From an uncultured Bacteroidales bacterium (lineage in GTDB: Bacteria; Bacteroidota; Bacteroidia; Bacteroidales; P3): DNA of 64,000 nucleotides. The position numbers and the translations under genes are program-made. The DNA lies in assembly GCA_937886715.1 (NCBI GenBank), contig CAKZZD010000009.1, positions 139,658 through 203,657 on the forward strand, given 5' to 3'. The notes beneath the pieces are model-generated. The model was not told the DNA's origin and made no database searches. It worked only from the letters and a program-made list of their open reading frames with translations. Below are positions 1 to 8,877 of this stretch, one piece after another (the first letter of the stretch is position 1; every line of letters begins with the position of its first letter).

Positions 1-789
1 ATGCTGGCGACGGGATGCTCGTGGCGATATGTGGGGCAACCCAAGGAGGAGTTGCTCAGCTTTCAGACATATCCCACCTACGGCAAGCTGTATGAGTTGG
101 CCTATGCCTATGGCGAGTCGCTGAATGCGGCCATTGAGGCCGACACCCTGCATCCCGGCATGTATGCCGACTATGGTGTGGTGCTGGCCCTGATGGGACA
201 CCAGGGCGAGGCCTGCCGCATGCTCAATGCCGAGGCCAAAGCCTTTCCCCAGAGCCGCAAGATGGTGGACCGCCTGAAGCAGCGCCTGATGCCCGAGATG
301 CTGGCCGACACGTTTGCACCGGTGCACAGGGACACCGTCAACATGGTGCAGCTGCAATCTTGGGGCTACGATTCGGTGACGGCAATGCGCACACTGCCCT
401 ATATGCCGCCTGTGATCGACAGCAGCGACACGGCGCGTATCCGGATGCAGACGCCCGTTGACTCGGTGGTCATCCCCATACGGCTTACCGCCAACCAGAA
501 ACGTGAGATGCTGGCTCAGGAACAGAAAAAAGCCGAGTTGGAGAAGCAGGCAGTGGCCGACTCGATAGCCCTGGCGAAGCTGGAGCGCGACAAAGCCCGG
601 AAGCAGGCGAAAATGGAGCGCGACAAGGCCAAGAAAGAAAGCATGAAGGCCAAGAAGAAGGCCAACAAGGAGAAGAAAAAAGCCGCTACGAAGAAATCCA
701 AGCAGCGCAAGGCCAAAAAGCCTGCCCAAAAGCAGCAGGCGCAACCTCAAGCCGCTCCCGCTGACACCACCTCAACAGCCAAACCTTAA
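1..789 (+). CDS. DUF4810-type lipoprotein, 5' end outside window
   Basis: The frame is open from base 1 and starts with M-L-A-T-G-C, the end of a lipoprotein signal peptide with Cys6 as the lipidated residue, so the true start is almost certainly upstream. Residues 7-100 resemble the DUF4810 family: a short domain with a helical, TPR-like repeat (LYELAYAYGESLNAAIEA, then YGVVLALMGHQGEA). From about residue 163 the protein becomes a long Lys/Ala/Glu-rich, probably coiled-coil tail ending in a Gln/Pro/Ala linker. It lies 3 bases before a GNA1162-type lipoprotein gene, a pairing that in other bacteria commonly follows a CsgG/HfaB-like gene. By inference it is a periplasmic-facing accessory lipoprotein of a CsgG-like outer-membrane assembly. 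The basic tail is unusual. Confidence 0.75.
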   Translation: MLATGCSWRYVGQPKEELLSFQTYPTYGKLYELAYAYGESLNAAIEADTLHPGMYADYGVVLALMGHQGEACRMLNAEAKAFPQSRKMVDRLKQRLMPEMLADTFAPVHRDTVNMVQLQSWGYDSVTAMRTLPYMPPVIDSSDTARIRMQTPVDSVVIPIRLTANQKREMLAQEQKKAELEKQAVADSIALAKLERDKARKQAKMERDKAKKESMKAKKKANKEKKKAATKKSKQRKAKKPAQKQQAQPQAAPADTTSTAKP

Positions 790-792
790 CCG

Positions 793-1581
793 ATGAGACG
801 AAGACTGAACACGATCCTATTGTTGGCGGCCACGCTGTTGTTTCCGGCGTGTGACGGCCAAAAGAAGATGGTCCACTACAGCGACATCTATCAGGAACAG
901 CCGCTTTCCATCTACATTGCCCCGCTTAACGACATGGCGATGCGGCGCGCCGTGAGGGAAATGGACGATTCGCTCTACAATGCGTCCATCACGGTGGCAG
1001 CCAAACAGATGTACCTCTCGGCTGCCGACCCGCTGGTGAGCCACGGTTACTATGTGCCGGGGCCTTTGTCGTCGGCCCAGATAGCTGCCACCGAAAGCCG
1101 TTCCGGCAAGCAGTTGCGCAACGAAAACATCAACGACTATCACGACGATCTCGGTTTCGACGCCATCCTCTTCATCGATATCCTGGAATGGCGCCAGACC
1201 TCCTGCACGTGGTCGGTAGTGGCCGAATATGTGCTCCGCTCCACCAAAACCAACAGCGAGATAATGCACGTGTGGGTCGATGCCACCAAACATCTGCCGA
1301 CCGACTACAAGGGCAACCCCCGCGCCTTGAAGGATGACCTCGATTTTGCGGAGAAATACGGATGCGATTTTGCCACCGCCCAGCGATGCCGGCTGGTCGA
1401 GATGGTGAACAAGTTCGTGTTGAAAGATTTGCCGGCAGGCCAGCGGGCACGCCAGCAGAAATCGGAGCGTTTTCTCAAGTCGAACCCCGAATACTATTAT
1501 CTCCGCATTGAGCGCGACGGAAGTGTGGTGCTGCTTGACAACAACGAGACTATTGAGACTTCAGAATCCACTAAATCATGA
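793..1581 (+). CDS. GNA1162/DUF799-family lipoprotein
   Basis: 262 residues. The N-terminus MRRRLNTILLLAATLLFPAC is a lipoprotein signal with Cys20 as the lipidation site. The mature part (about residues 38-220) fits the GNA1162 (DUF799) family: the IYIAPLNDMAMRRAV segment, a YVPGPLSSAQIAATE helix, and a central FDAILFIDILEW strand followed by a barrel-like VVAEYVLRSTKT stretch. The family has a fold related to the periplasmic part of TolB/CsgG-like proteins; its exact role is not settled. It starts 3 bases after the DUF4810 gene and overlaps the comB start by ATGA, so the three are co-transcribed. ComB itself is probably a metabolic passenger. Confidence 0.75.
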   Translation: MRRRLNTILLLAATLLFPACDGQKKMVHYSDIYQEQPLSIYIAPLNDMAMRRAVREMDDSLYNASITVAAKQMYLSAADPLVSHGYYVPGPLSSAQIAATESRSGKQLRNENINDYHDDLGFDAILFIDILEWRQTSCTWSVVAEYVLRSTKTNSEIMHVWVDATKHLPTDYKGNPRALKDDLDFAEKYGCDFATAQRCRLVEMVNKFVLKDLPAGQRARQQKSERFLKSNPEYYYLRIERDGSVVLLDNNETIETSESTKS

Positions 1582-2291
1582 AAATAGAACTGTCACTTAC
1601 ACCCGCACTCTATCCTTTCCGCACGATTCTGGGCCAACATACTACGGTGGCCATCGATGTGTTGCGTGCCACCACGGCCGTGTGTGCCGCTTTTCAGGCG
1701 GGATGCCAATATGTGGTGCCTGTGGCCAGTCTTGAGGAGTTGCCCAAATACCGCTCGCTGGGTTACACGCTGGCGGCTGAACGCAATGGACAGAAGGTGG
1801 CCGATGCCGACTATGGCAATTCGCCTACCGAATATCTGAAGCATAATTTGGAAGGCACCCGTCTGGTGTACAGCACCACCAACGGAACCGTCACGATGCT
1901 GTCGGCAGCCGATGCCAAGCACCTCTACTGTGGCGCATTCGCCAACCTCTCGGCGTTGGTCGACAGGCTGATTGCCGACAATGACGACGTGGTGCTCCTG
2001 TGCAGCGGATGGAAAAACGACTACTGCATCGAAGACACGCTGCTGGCCGGAGCCATCGTTGAACGGATGACGGAGAGGACATCGGTTGAATGTGTCGGCG
2101 ATGCCGCTGCTACAGCCCGAATGCTTTGGGATATGGCCAAGTCGGACCTGTCCGGCTTCTGCTGCACCGCTTCTCATGTGCATCGGCTTCAGAAGTTTGG
2201 CGCCTACGAAGATATTGATTTTGCCTTCCGCATCGACACTTGCCCGGTAGTGCCGGAGCTGCGTGACAACCGGCTGTCGCTGGTTCATTGA
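1578..2291 (+). CDS. comB: 2-phosphosulfolactate phosphatase-like protein
   Basis: 237 residues, the usual ComB length. ComB hydrolyses 2-phosphosulfolactate to sulfolactate in archaeal coenzyme M synthesis; bacterial homologs are widespread and their substrate is usually unknown. Diagnostic segments are VAIDVLRATTA at residues 24-34 (Asp27 and Arg30 lie in the Mg/substrate site), STTNGT near residue 100, and CSGWKNDYCIEDTLLAGAI near residues 140-160. The start overlaps the stop of the preceding lipoprotein gene by ATGA, which fixes the start. Since Bacteroidales do not make coenzyme M, the physiological substrate here is open; the family call is firmer than the reaction. Confidence 0.85.
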   Translation: MKIELSLTPALYPFRTILGQHTTVAIDVLRATTAVCAAFQAGCQYVVPVASLEELPKYRSLGYTLAAERNGQKVADADYGNSPTEYLKHNLEGTRLVYSTTNGTVTMLSAADAKHLYCGAFANLSALVDRLIADNDDVVLLCSGWKNDYCIEDTLLAGAIVERMTERTSVECVGDAAATARMLWDMAKSDLSGFCCTASHVHRLQKFGAYEDIDFAFRIDTCPVVPELRDNRLSLVH

Positions 2292-2310
2292 CAAACCCTT
2301 CCTTTCGCCG

Positions 2311-2994
2311 ATGAAGCACGCCATCACGATAATTCTTTGCAGCTGCATTCTATGGCCGGCCGTAGCCCAGTGGGACACGGCAAGTGCCCCTGCCCGTGAT
2401 GGGTTGGTGTCTCCCTCCACGCGCGCTCAGGCTGTTCCTTGGACGGGCATGGTGCTGACCGGTGCAGGTAACGTCTTTGCGCTTCGTCCCGAATGGCACC
2501 AATACAGCGTCCAGTTGCGAGACGCTGTGCAGGCCGACAACCACCCGAAGTGCCACATCGACGATTATCTGCAATTCGCCCCCCTGGCCACGCCTTTCGT
2601 CCTCAACCTGTGCGGAGTGGAAGGGCGGAACAACTTCAAGAAGATGACCCTTTTGGCGGCATCTGGCCAGGTGCTGGGCTTTTCCGTTCTGGAAGGCCTC
2701 AAATATGGAGTGGCGAAGGAGCGGCCCGACACGCATGGGCGCACAAGCTTTCCGAGCGGACATACCTATTTTACCTTTAGTGGAGCCGAACTTCTGCGAC
2801 GCGAATACGGCCGCGACTATCCCTGGGTGGCTGTCGCCGGCTATGCCGTTGCCTCGTTTGTCGGAGCCATGCGTGTGTACAACAATCGCCATTGGATCAG
2901 CGACGTGGCCGCCGGTGCCGGTATCGGCATCCTCAGCGTGAGCACCGTCTATTGGATTGATGAACTGTGGCAGAACCATCGCCGCATAAAATAA
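2311..2994 (+). CDS. PAP2-family phosphatase, secreted or membrane-associated
   Basis: 227 residues from ATG 2311; an upstream in-frame ATG at 2263 lies inside comB and would add 16 residues ahead of the signal peptide MKHAITIILCSCILWPAVAQ, so 2311 is preferred. All three PAP2 motifs are present: K131-x6-R138-P139, PSGH at 148-151, and R188-x5-H194-x3-D198. PAP2 enzymes remove phosphate from lipid or nucleotide phosphates by a phospho-His intermediate. A signal peptide and only a few hydrophobic segments place the active site in the periplasm or outer membrane face. The gene begins 19 bases after comB and is probably in the same transcript. The substrate cannot be read from sequence. Confidence 0.85.
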   Translation: MKHAITIILCSCILWPAVAQWDTASAPARDGLVSPSTRAQAVPWTGMVLTGAGNVFALRPEWHQYSVQLRDAVQADNHPKCHIDDYLQFAPLATPFVLNLCGVEGRNNFKKMTLLAASGQVLGFSVLEGLKYGVAKERPDTHGRTSFPSGHTYFTFSGAELLRREYGRDYPWVAVAGYAVASFVGAMRVYNNRHWISDVAAGAGIGILSVSTVYWIDELWQNHRRIK

Positions 2995-3015
2995 CAATAT
3001 CCCAAATATCTCTTA

Positions 3016-4719
3016 ATGATTAAGACCAACAACATCAAAGGCGACATCTTCGGCGGCATCACCGCCGGCATTGTCGCGCTTCCCCTTGCCCTTGCTTTCG
3101 GCATACAGGCCTTCAGTGGTGTCAGCGACCCCGAGGCAGCTTCGTTGGGAGCCTATGTGGGCCTTGTGGGGGCCACTCTGCTCGGCTTTTTCGCCGCCAT
3201 GTGCGGGGGCTCGCACAGCCAGATCAGCGGCCCCACCGGCCCCATGACCGTGGTCACTGCAACGCTGGTTTCGGGCGCTTGGGCTTCGTCCAACGGCAGC
3301 ATCAGCTCGGTGCTCATCTCCATGGCGCTGGCGGCCATCTTCTGCGGCCTCTTCCAGATTCTGTTCGGTGTGATCAAAATAGGGAAATACATCCGCTATA
3401 TTCCTTATCCCGTCCTCTCCGGCTTCATGAGCGGCATCGGCGTCATCATCATCCTCCAACAGCTCTATCCTCTCTTTGGCCAGAGTGCCGGCGGCTCGAT
3501 GATCGACCTCCTGGCCGGCTTGCCGGATGCCGTTGCCCATCTTTCGCCTACGGCTCTTCTGCTCGGCATCGGCACCATCGCCATCATCTATCTCTTTCCG
3601 CTGATCACCAAGAAGGTGCCTGCCACCCTTGTGGCTCTCATCGTGATGACGCTCGTCTCGTTGCTGTGCAATATGGACGGTGTGCCCATCATCGGCGAGA
3701 TTCCCGCCGGCCTGCCCATGCCTTTCTTCGCCAACAGCCGCGTCGACTTGGCCGGCCTTGATTGGGGCGCCATCATCACGGCTGCCATCATCCCCGGACT
3801 CACACTTGCAGGCTTGGGCTCTATCGACACCCTTCTGACATCCGTGGTGGCCGACAACATCACCAAGACCAAACACAACAGCAACCGCGAGCTGATAGGG
3901 CAGGGGATAGGCAACGCCATTGCAGGCCTCTTCTGCGGTCTGCCCGGCGCAGGTGCCACAATGCGCACCGTCGTCAACGTCAAAAGTGGCGGCCGTACCC
4001 AGCTCAGCGGCATGGTCCACGCCCTCTTCCTCCTGGCCATCATGCTCGGCTTGGGTAGCCTGGTCAAATATGTGCCTCTCTCAGTGCTTGCCGGCATCCT
4101 CGTCACCGTCGGTTTCGGCATCATCGATTTCAAAGGCTTCAAAGACCTTCTCAAAATCCCGCGTGCCGATGCCGTGGTGCTGCTCGCCGTATTCTTCATC
4201 ACCGTTTTCGTCGATCTGCTTACCGCCGTCGGCATCGGTATGGTGATTGCCTGCGTCCTCTTCATGAAGCGCGCATCCGACCTCGTCGAAGGCGGCTACA
4301 GCAGCCAGGAAATGACCAATTTCGACAAGGAAAGTCCATGGGCCGATGAGGGCGGCATGCCCGACACCGTCGCTCACAGCATCTACATCCAGCGCCTCAA
4401 TGGCCCCATCTTTTTCGGCACCATCAACAAGTTCAAGGAGGTCATGGGCACCATCCCCGAGTCGGCACGCATCGTCATCATCCGTATGCGCCTCGTCAGC
4501 TTTATGGACCAGTCCGGACTCTACGCCATGGAGGAGGCCATCAAGGACATCCAGTCGCGTGGTGCGCAGGTCATCATGACTATCATCCAGCCGCAGCCGA
4601 TGTACATGCTCCGCAAGATGAAGGTGATCCCCGAACTGGTCCCCGAAGACCACACCTTCACCACTTTCGAGGACTGCACCGCCTATCTGCGCAGTGCTCT
4701 GGACAATAAATCAATTTAA
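3016..4719 (+). CDS. SulP-family inorganic anion transporter
   Basis: 567 residues. An N-terminal SLC26/SulP membrane domain (about residues 5-410, 12-14 hydrophobic segments) includes the typical GGITAGIVALPLALAFGI opening and SGPTGPMTVV. A C-terminal STAS domain (about 455-560) contains MRLVSFMDQSGLYAMEEA, where the Asp-Gln-Ser-Gly loop is the site phosphorylated in anti-sigma antagonist relatives. The family carries sulfate, bicarbonate or dicarboxylates; substrate cannot be assigned here. It lies 21 bases after the PAP2 gene and 24 before yebC. Length and architecture are complete. Confidence 0.93.
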   Translation: MIKTNNIKGDIFGGITAGIVALPLALAFGIQAFSGVSDPEAASLGAYVGLVGATLLGFFAAMCGGSHSQISGPTGPMTVVTATLVSGAWASSNGSISSVLISMALAAIFCGLFQILFGVIKIGKYIRYIPYPVLSGFMSGIGVIIILQQLYPLFGQSAGGSMIDLLAGLPDAVAHLSPTALLLGIGTIAIIYLFPLITKKVPATLVALIVMTLVSLLCNMDGVPIIGEIPAGLPMPFFANSRVDLAGLDWGAIITAAIIPGLTLAGLGSIDTLLTSVVADNITKTKHNSNRELIGQGIGNAIAGLFCGLPGAGATMRTVVNVKSGGRTQLSGMVHALFLLAIMLGLGSLVKYVPLSVLAGILVTVGFGIIDFKGFKDLLKIPRADAVVLLAVFFITVFVDLLTAVGIGMVIACVLFMKRASDLVEGGYSSQEMTNFDKESPWADEGGMPDTVAHSIYIQRLNGPIFFGTINKFKEVMGTIPESARIVIIRMRLVSFMDQSGLYAMEEAIKDIQSRGAQVIMTIIQPQPMYMLRKMKVIPELVPEDHTFTTFEDCTAYLRSALDNKSI

Positions 4720-4743
4720 CAAACCAATATCAATACCTACAAT

Positions 4744-5454
4744 ATGGGACGCGCATTTGAATACCGTAAAGCCAGAAAACTGAAACGTTGGGGCAACATG
4801 GCCCGCACTTTCACCCGTATCGGAAAAGAAATCGAAATCGCCGTAAAAGCCGGTGGCCCCGACCCTGCAGCCAACCTCCGTCTGCGCCTGCTCATCCAGA
4901 CCGCCAAGAACGAGTCCATGCCCAAGGAAAACGTCGAGCGTGCCATCAAGCGCGCCATTTCCAAGGACACCTCCGACTATAAGGAGGTCGTCTACGACGG
5001 CAAGGGCCCTCACGGCATCGCCATCGTTGTCGAAACTGCCACCGACAACCCCACCCGCACCGTCGCCAACCTCCGCGCCGCCTTCGTCCGCGGCAAGGGC
5101 GAACTCGGCACCATGGGCATGAACGATTTCCTTTTCGAGCGCAAGTGCTCCTTCGTCGTCGCCTGGCGCGACGATATCGACATGGACACGCTCGAACTCG
5201 AACTCATCGACTGCGACATCGACGAGCTCTTCCGCGAGGACGACGAAATCATGATCTATGCCGATTTCAAAAACTATGGCCCCATCTCCAAATATCTCGA
5301 GGACAAGGGGCTTGAGATCAAGAGCTTCAAGTTCGAGCGCATTCCCCTTACCCTGCGCGAGCTCTCGCCCGAAGAGCAGGAGGACGTCAACGGACTGCTC
5401 GAGCGCCTCGAAAACGACGACGATGTGGTCAACGTCTTCCACAACATGGCCTGA
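4744..5454 (+). CDS. yebC: YebC/PmpR-family protein
   Basis: 236 residues, normal family length. The N-terminus MGRAFEYRKARKLKRWGNMA and the segment KAGGPDPAANLRLRLLIQTA are signature YebC sequences, followed by ENVERAIKRA and a conserved GPHGIAIVVETATDN region. YebC proteins are cytoplasmic; they were first named as transcription regulators, and more recent work links family members to relieving ribosome stalling at proline stretches. The gene is the last of the first plus-strand run and is followed at once by a strong terminator. Confidence 0.95.
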   Translation: MGRAFEYRKARKLKRWGNMARTFTRIGKEIEIAVKAGGPDPAANLRLRLLIQTAKNESMPKENVERAIKRAISKDTSDYKEVVYDGKGPHGIAIVVETATDNPTRTVANLRAAFVRGKGELGTMGMNDFLFERKCSFVVAWRDDIDMDTLELELIDCDIDELFREDDEIMIYADFKNYGPISKYLEDKGLEIKSFKFERIPLTLRELSPEEQEDVNGLLERLENDDDVVNVFHNMA

Positions 5455-5497
5455 CCGCACCCGCAAAAAACTCTCTTTACAAAAAAGTATTATTCTC

Positions 5498-5537
5498 ATC
5501 CTCTCCCGGGCACCTGCCTTCGGGAGAGGATTTTTTT
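5498..5537 (+). terminator. Rho-independent terminator after yebC
   Basis: A perfect 11-bp stem (ATCCTCTCCCG at 5498-5508 with its complement at 5521-5531) and a 12-base loop, followed by seven T's. It lies 43 bases after the yebC stop. On the minus strand the stem is followed only by a weak T-rich stretch, so it may partly serve the DMT transporter that ends at 5593. Confidence 0.9.
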
Positions 5538-5592
5538 CACTTCACTTTCTTCGGCCTTTTTGGGATGTCACATTCCCGGATGCAACCTCCGC

Positions 5593-6606
5593 CTACCTCA
5601 CAAAGAACAGCGCCACGCCGGCGAAACTCACCACGGCCCCTACCACCTCGCGCAGCGTCACCCGCTGGTGCATCAGCACCACCGACGGCACGATGATCAG
5701 TATGGGCGTCAGCGCGAATATCGTCTGCGCTATGCCCGTCGTGGTGTACAGCGTGGCCAGCAGCGACGCGCTGACCCCGATGAATGGCCCGAACACCGTG
5801 GCTCCGAACACGCACCACATCGCTTTCCGGTCGCGCAAGGCATGCTCCATCCGTTGACGCGCGTCGCGATGCAACGCCAGCAGCATGAGCCAGAATCCCA
5901 CCAGCCCGATTGCCGCCCGGATGAAGGTGGCCGAGAAGGGAATGACATACTCTATCGGGACGCCAACGACAGCCGAAGCCACCGCCTCTTGCGCATCAAG
6001 TCCTGCATCAGCCACCGACGTGTGATAGTGCAGCATCCCCTGCTTGCTCAGCACCAGCCCGAAACCCTGACAGATGCCGGCAATCGAGGCATACACCACC
6101 CCCCGCAGCGGCAGCCGCAGCCGCACGCCCCCGATGAGGCCGCCCGCCGTGTGACTTTCGCCATCGTCCTTCTTGCTCAATATCGCCATCGCGATGCCGC
6201 TCAGCGTGACCACCATTCCCACCACCGCCAGGGGCTGCATCCGCTCGCCCAGCAACAGTCGTCCCACGATGGCCGCCGTCGGCGCCGACAGCGTCATGAA
6301 AAGCTGCCCCAGCCGCGAGCCGATATAAATGTAGCATTGCATCAGGCAATAGTCGCCGATCACATACCCCACCACACCCGATGCCATCAGCCATAGCCAC
6401 GTGGCCCCGTCGGCATAGCACGGATACGGAGCACCCGTCGTCAACCACAGCGTCAGTGCCAACAGCACCAGCGACATCGACATTCTCACCACATTCAGCG
6501 GCAGCGACCCCATCCGTTTCGAGGCCACCTCGGCAAACAGCGCCGTTACCGTCCACGACAGCGCCACCATCAGCGCAATGCTCTCTCCTATAATCATAAC
6601 TTCCAT
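5593..6606 (-). CDS. DMT/EamA-family transporter
   Basis: 337 residues with about ten predicted membrane helices in two EamA repeats (about residues 5-145 and 175-335). Typical segments are the opening SIALMVALSWTVTALFAEVA, the LSAPTAAIVGRLLLGERM end of repeat 1, and ALTPILIIVPSVVLMHQRV in repeat 2. The family exports small metabolites or amino acids; the substrate is unknown. Start choice is between Met at 6606 and Met at 6597, three codons later. It is a single-gene unit facing away from the cyclophilin gene. Confidence 0.85.
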   Translation of the reverse strand: MEVMIIGESIALMVALSWTVTALFAEVASKRMGSLPLNVVRMSMSLVLLALTLWLTTGAPYPCYADGATWLWLMASGVVGYVIGDYCLMQCYIYIGSRLGQLFMTLSAPTAAIVGRLLLGERMQPLAVVGMVVTLSGIAMAILSKKDDGESHTAGGLIGGVRLRLPLRGVVYASIAGICQGFGLVLSKQGMLHYHTSVADAGLDAQEAVASAVVGVPIEYVIPFSATFIRAAIGLVGFWLMLLALHRDARQRMEHALRDRKAMWCVFGATVFGPFIGVSASLLATLYTTTGIAQTIFALTPILIIVPSVVLMHQRVTLREVVGAVVSFAGVALFFVR

Positions 6607-6660
6607 AACGGCCGTCGTCGCCGTTTATTGTCCGCATCCTTAAACCAGCCCTTGAACGAC

Positions 6661-6690
6661 TGCTGCATGGTTGTTGTACGACGGTTGGAG
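6661..6690 (-). repeat. dispersed intergenic repeat, degenerate copy
   Basis: Read on the minus strand the segment holds CTCCAACCGTCGTACAACA, which matches the copy at 52058-52090 (CTCCAAC, a spacer, then GTCGTACAACAG) with part of the spacer missing, and the arm unit of the hairpin at 44080-44136. It sits in the 220-base gap between the DMT transporter and the cyclophilin gene. It is not part of a visible mobile element. Confidence 0.4.
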
Positions 6691-6826
6691 GGGGGATGGA
6701 GGGGGAAGGGCCGATTTCGCCGTCGTTTCCTGATGCGCCGGCTGGCCTTGAGGGCAATTAACAAAAAAAAATTAACATTTCATGCAATAAAAATGCAATC
6801 TTATGAGTTATTCCGATACATATATA

Positions 6827-7303
6827 ATGAACACGAAAAAACCGATTGATATGAAAGGTGTGATCAAGACCCCGAAGGGGGTGATGCATTTCACGTTATA
6901 CGACGAGGCTGTGCCTGGCACGACGGCCAATTTTGAGCGTCTGGTGCGCGAAGGATTCTACAACGGGCTGCGCTTCCATCGCGTGATTCCCGACTTTGTG
7001 ATCCAGGGAGGCTGTCCCTACAGCCGCACCCCCGGCGACCCGCGCGTGGGCACCGGCGGACCGGGCTGGACTATCAAGTGCGAGACGAGCGCTCCGATGC
7101 AGCACCACGACCGCGGCGTGATGAGCATGGCTCATGCCGGCAAGGACACCGGCGGCAGCCAGTTTTTCATCTTCCACAACCGCGAGAACACGCAGCACCT
7201 CGACGGCCACCACACTTGCTTCGGCCGTGTGGACGAGGCCGACTGGGATGTGATCGACAAGATACGCCCGGGCGACCTGATAGAGAGCATCGTGCTGGAG
7301 TAG
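6827..7303 (+). CDS. cyclophilin-type peptidyl-prolyl isomerase
   Basis: 158 residues from ATG 6827; ATGs at 6803 and 6851 are alternatives, and no Shine-Dalgarno sequence decides between them. The cyclophilin core is complete: FHRVIPDFVIQGG at 50-62 with the catalytic Arg52, the GSQFFIF segment near 115-121, and HLDGHHTCFGRV. There is no signal peptide, so it acts in the cytoplasm, catalysing proline cis-trans isomerisation. It lies 64 bases upstream of the RprY-like regulator gene. Confidence 0.92.
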   Translation: MNTKKPIDMKGVIKTPKGVMHFTLYDEAVPGTTANFERLVREGFYNGLRFHRVIPDFVIQGGCPYSRTPGDPRVGTGGPGWTIKCETSAPMQHHDRGVMSMAHAGKDTGGSQFFIFHNRENTQHLDGHHTCFGRVDEADWDVIDKIRPGDLIESIVLE

Positions 7304-7367
7304 GACGGCCTGCCGCATCCGTGACGATGTCATTTGAATGAATGAAAAAACATAATCAACGACAGAT

Positions 7368-8060
7368 ATGAATCTAGGAATCAAATTGCTGGTGGCGGAA
7401 GACGATCCCAATCTGGGGACGATACTGAAGGCCTATCTGACGCAGAAGGGCTACACTGTGGTGTGGGCCAAAGACGGCGACGAGGCGTTGAAGAGCTTCG
7501 ACGAGGAGGATGTGGACGCGTGCATACTTGATGTGATGATGCCGGCGAAAGACGGGTTCACCGTGGCGAAGACGATACGCAAAGTGGACAAGAAGGTGCC
7601 GATCATTTTCCTGACGGCAAAGAATCTGGAGTCGGACAAGCTGAAAGGTTTCGAAGTGGGTGCCGACGACTACATCACCAAGCCGTTCAGCATGGAAGAG
7701 CTGCTGGCACGCCTGAATGCGACGATGCGGCGCTCGTTCAACGAGGACCGTCCGGACAAGAATGTGTTCCGCATTGGCGAGTTCACATTCGACTATGTGC
7801 ACCAGACCCTGACCATCGGCGACGACGAGCGTAAATTGACGGCCAAAGAGTGCGACCTGCTGCGAATCTTCGCCATCAACTTCAACCAGTTGGTCGACCG
7901 CAACACCACTCTGCAGAAGATTTGGAAAGACGACAGCTATTTCGCCGCACGGTCGATGGACGTCTACATCACCAAACTGCGCAAGTACCTGAAGGCCGAC
8001 CCCTCGGTGGAGATAGTGAACGTGCACGGTGTGGGCTTCAAGCTGACACACAAAGAGTGA
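7368..8060 (+). CDS. rprY: OmpR-family response regulator, RprY-like
   Basis: 230 residues. The receiver domain (5-120) has the acidic pair at Asp12/Asp13, the phospho-acceptor Asp55 in CILDVMMP, Thr84 and Lys105. A winged-helix DNA-binding domain (about 130-228) ends VDVYITKLRKYL-like and VNVHGVGFKLTH. The TAKNLESDKLKGFEVGADDY region and the linker match Bacteroides RprY closely by memory. RprY normally pairs with the sensor RprX, but no histidine kinase gene is adjacent: the neighbours are a cyclophilin and a metallo-hydrolase. The partner kinase is probably elsewhere. Confidence 0.85.
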   Translation: MNLGIKLLVAEDDPNLGTILKAYLTQKGYTVVWAKDGDEALKSFDEEDVDACILDVMMPAKDGFTVAKTIRKVDKKVPIIFLTAKNLESDKLKGFEVGADDYITKPFSMEELLARLNATMRRSFNEDRPDKNVFRIGEFTFDYVHQTLTIGDDERKLTAKECDLLRIFAINFNQLVDRNTTLQKIWKDDSYFAARSMDVYITKLRKYLKADPSVEIVNVHGVGFKLTHKE

Positions 8061-8106
8061 GTGACACCCGACCGCCGCTTGTTGGAATGAGAAAAAGGAT
8101 GAAGGG

Positions 8107-8877
8107 ATGAAGGTGACGTTTCTGGGAACAGGCACTTCGCAAGGTGTGCCTGTGATTGCATGCCGATGCGACGTGTGCTCGTCGCACGACGTCCGCGACA
8201 AACGCTTGCGGACGTCGGCGCTTGTGTCGACCGACAGCGGACTGAATATCCTTGTGGACATCGGACCCGATTTCCGCCAGCAGATGTTGCGCCATGAGGT
8301 GGAGCACCTCGACGCCATTCTGGTGACACATGCGCATCGCGACCATGTGGGCGGACTGGACGACATCCGGTCGTTCAACTATGTGCAGCACCGCAAGATG
8401 GACATCTACCTGAACGGTGAGGCCCGCACGGCGCTGTTGCGCGACTATCACTACATCTTCGAGCCCCACCAGTTTCCCGGTCTGCCGGAAGCCGAACTGC
8501 ACGATGTGACCGACGTGGCCGACTTTCACCTTGCCGACGGCACTCGCATCGTGCCCATCCACGCGATGCACAAAGACCTGCCGATCCTGGGCTATCGCAT
8601 TGGCGATCTGGTGTATGTGACCGATGCCAACCACATCGACGATGCCGAGCTGGAGAAGATGCGCGGTGCCAAGGTGCTGGTGATCAACGCCCTTCGCAAA
8701 GCGAAGCACTTTTCCCATTTTTCGCTGCCTGAGGCGCTGGAGGTGATAGCGAGGGTGCAGCCGCGGCAGGCTTTCATCACACATATCAGCCACGAAATGG
8801 GCCGTCACGCCGACGTGCAGAAGGAACTGCCGGAGGGTGTGCAACTGGCCTGCGACAACCTTACTATTGAAATATGA
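8107..8877 (+). CDS. metallo-beta-lactamase-fold hydrolase, PhnP-like
   Basis: 256 residues. The opening MKVTFLGTGTSQGVPVIACR is typical of the PhnP-like branch, as are Cys19, Cys21 and Cys24 (a structural zinc loop in PhnP). The metal motif HAHRDH is at 75-80, followed by VGGLDDIRSF. A further conserved YVTDANHID lies near 175 and HISHEMGRHAD near the end. PhnP relatives are cyclic phosphodiesterases; in organisms without a phn cluster the substrate is unknown. It ends with an ATGA overlap into the glycosyltransferase gene. Confidence 0.88.
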   Translation: MKVTFLGTGTSQGVPVIACRCDVCSSHDVRDKRLRTSALVSTDSGLNILVDIGPDFRQQMLRHEVEHLDAILVTHAHRDHVGGLDDIRSFNYVQHRKMDIYLNGEARTALLRDYHYIFEPHQFPGLPEAELHDVTDVADFHLADGTRIVPIHAMHKDLPILGYRIGDLVYVTDANHIDDAELEKMRGAKVLVINALRKAKHFSHFSLPEALEVIARVQPRQAFITHISHEMGRHADVQKELPEGVQLACDNLTIEI

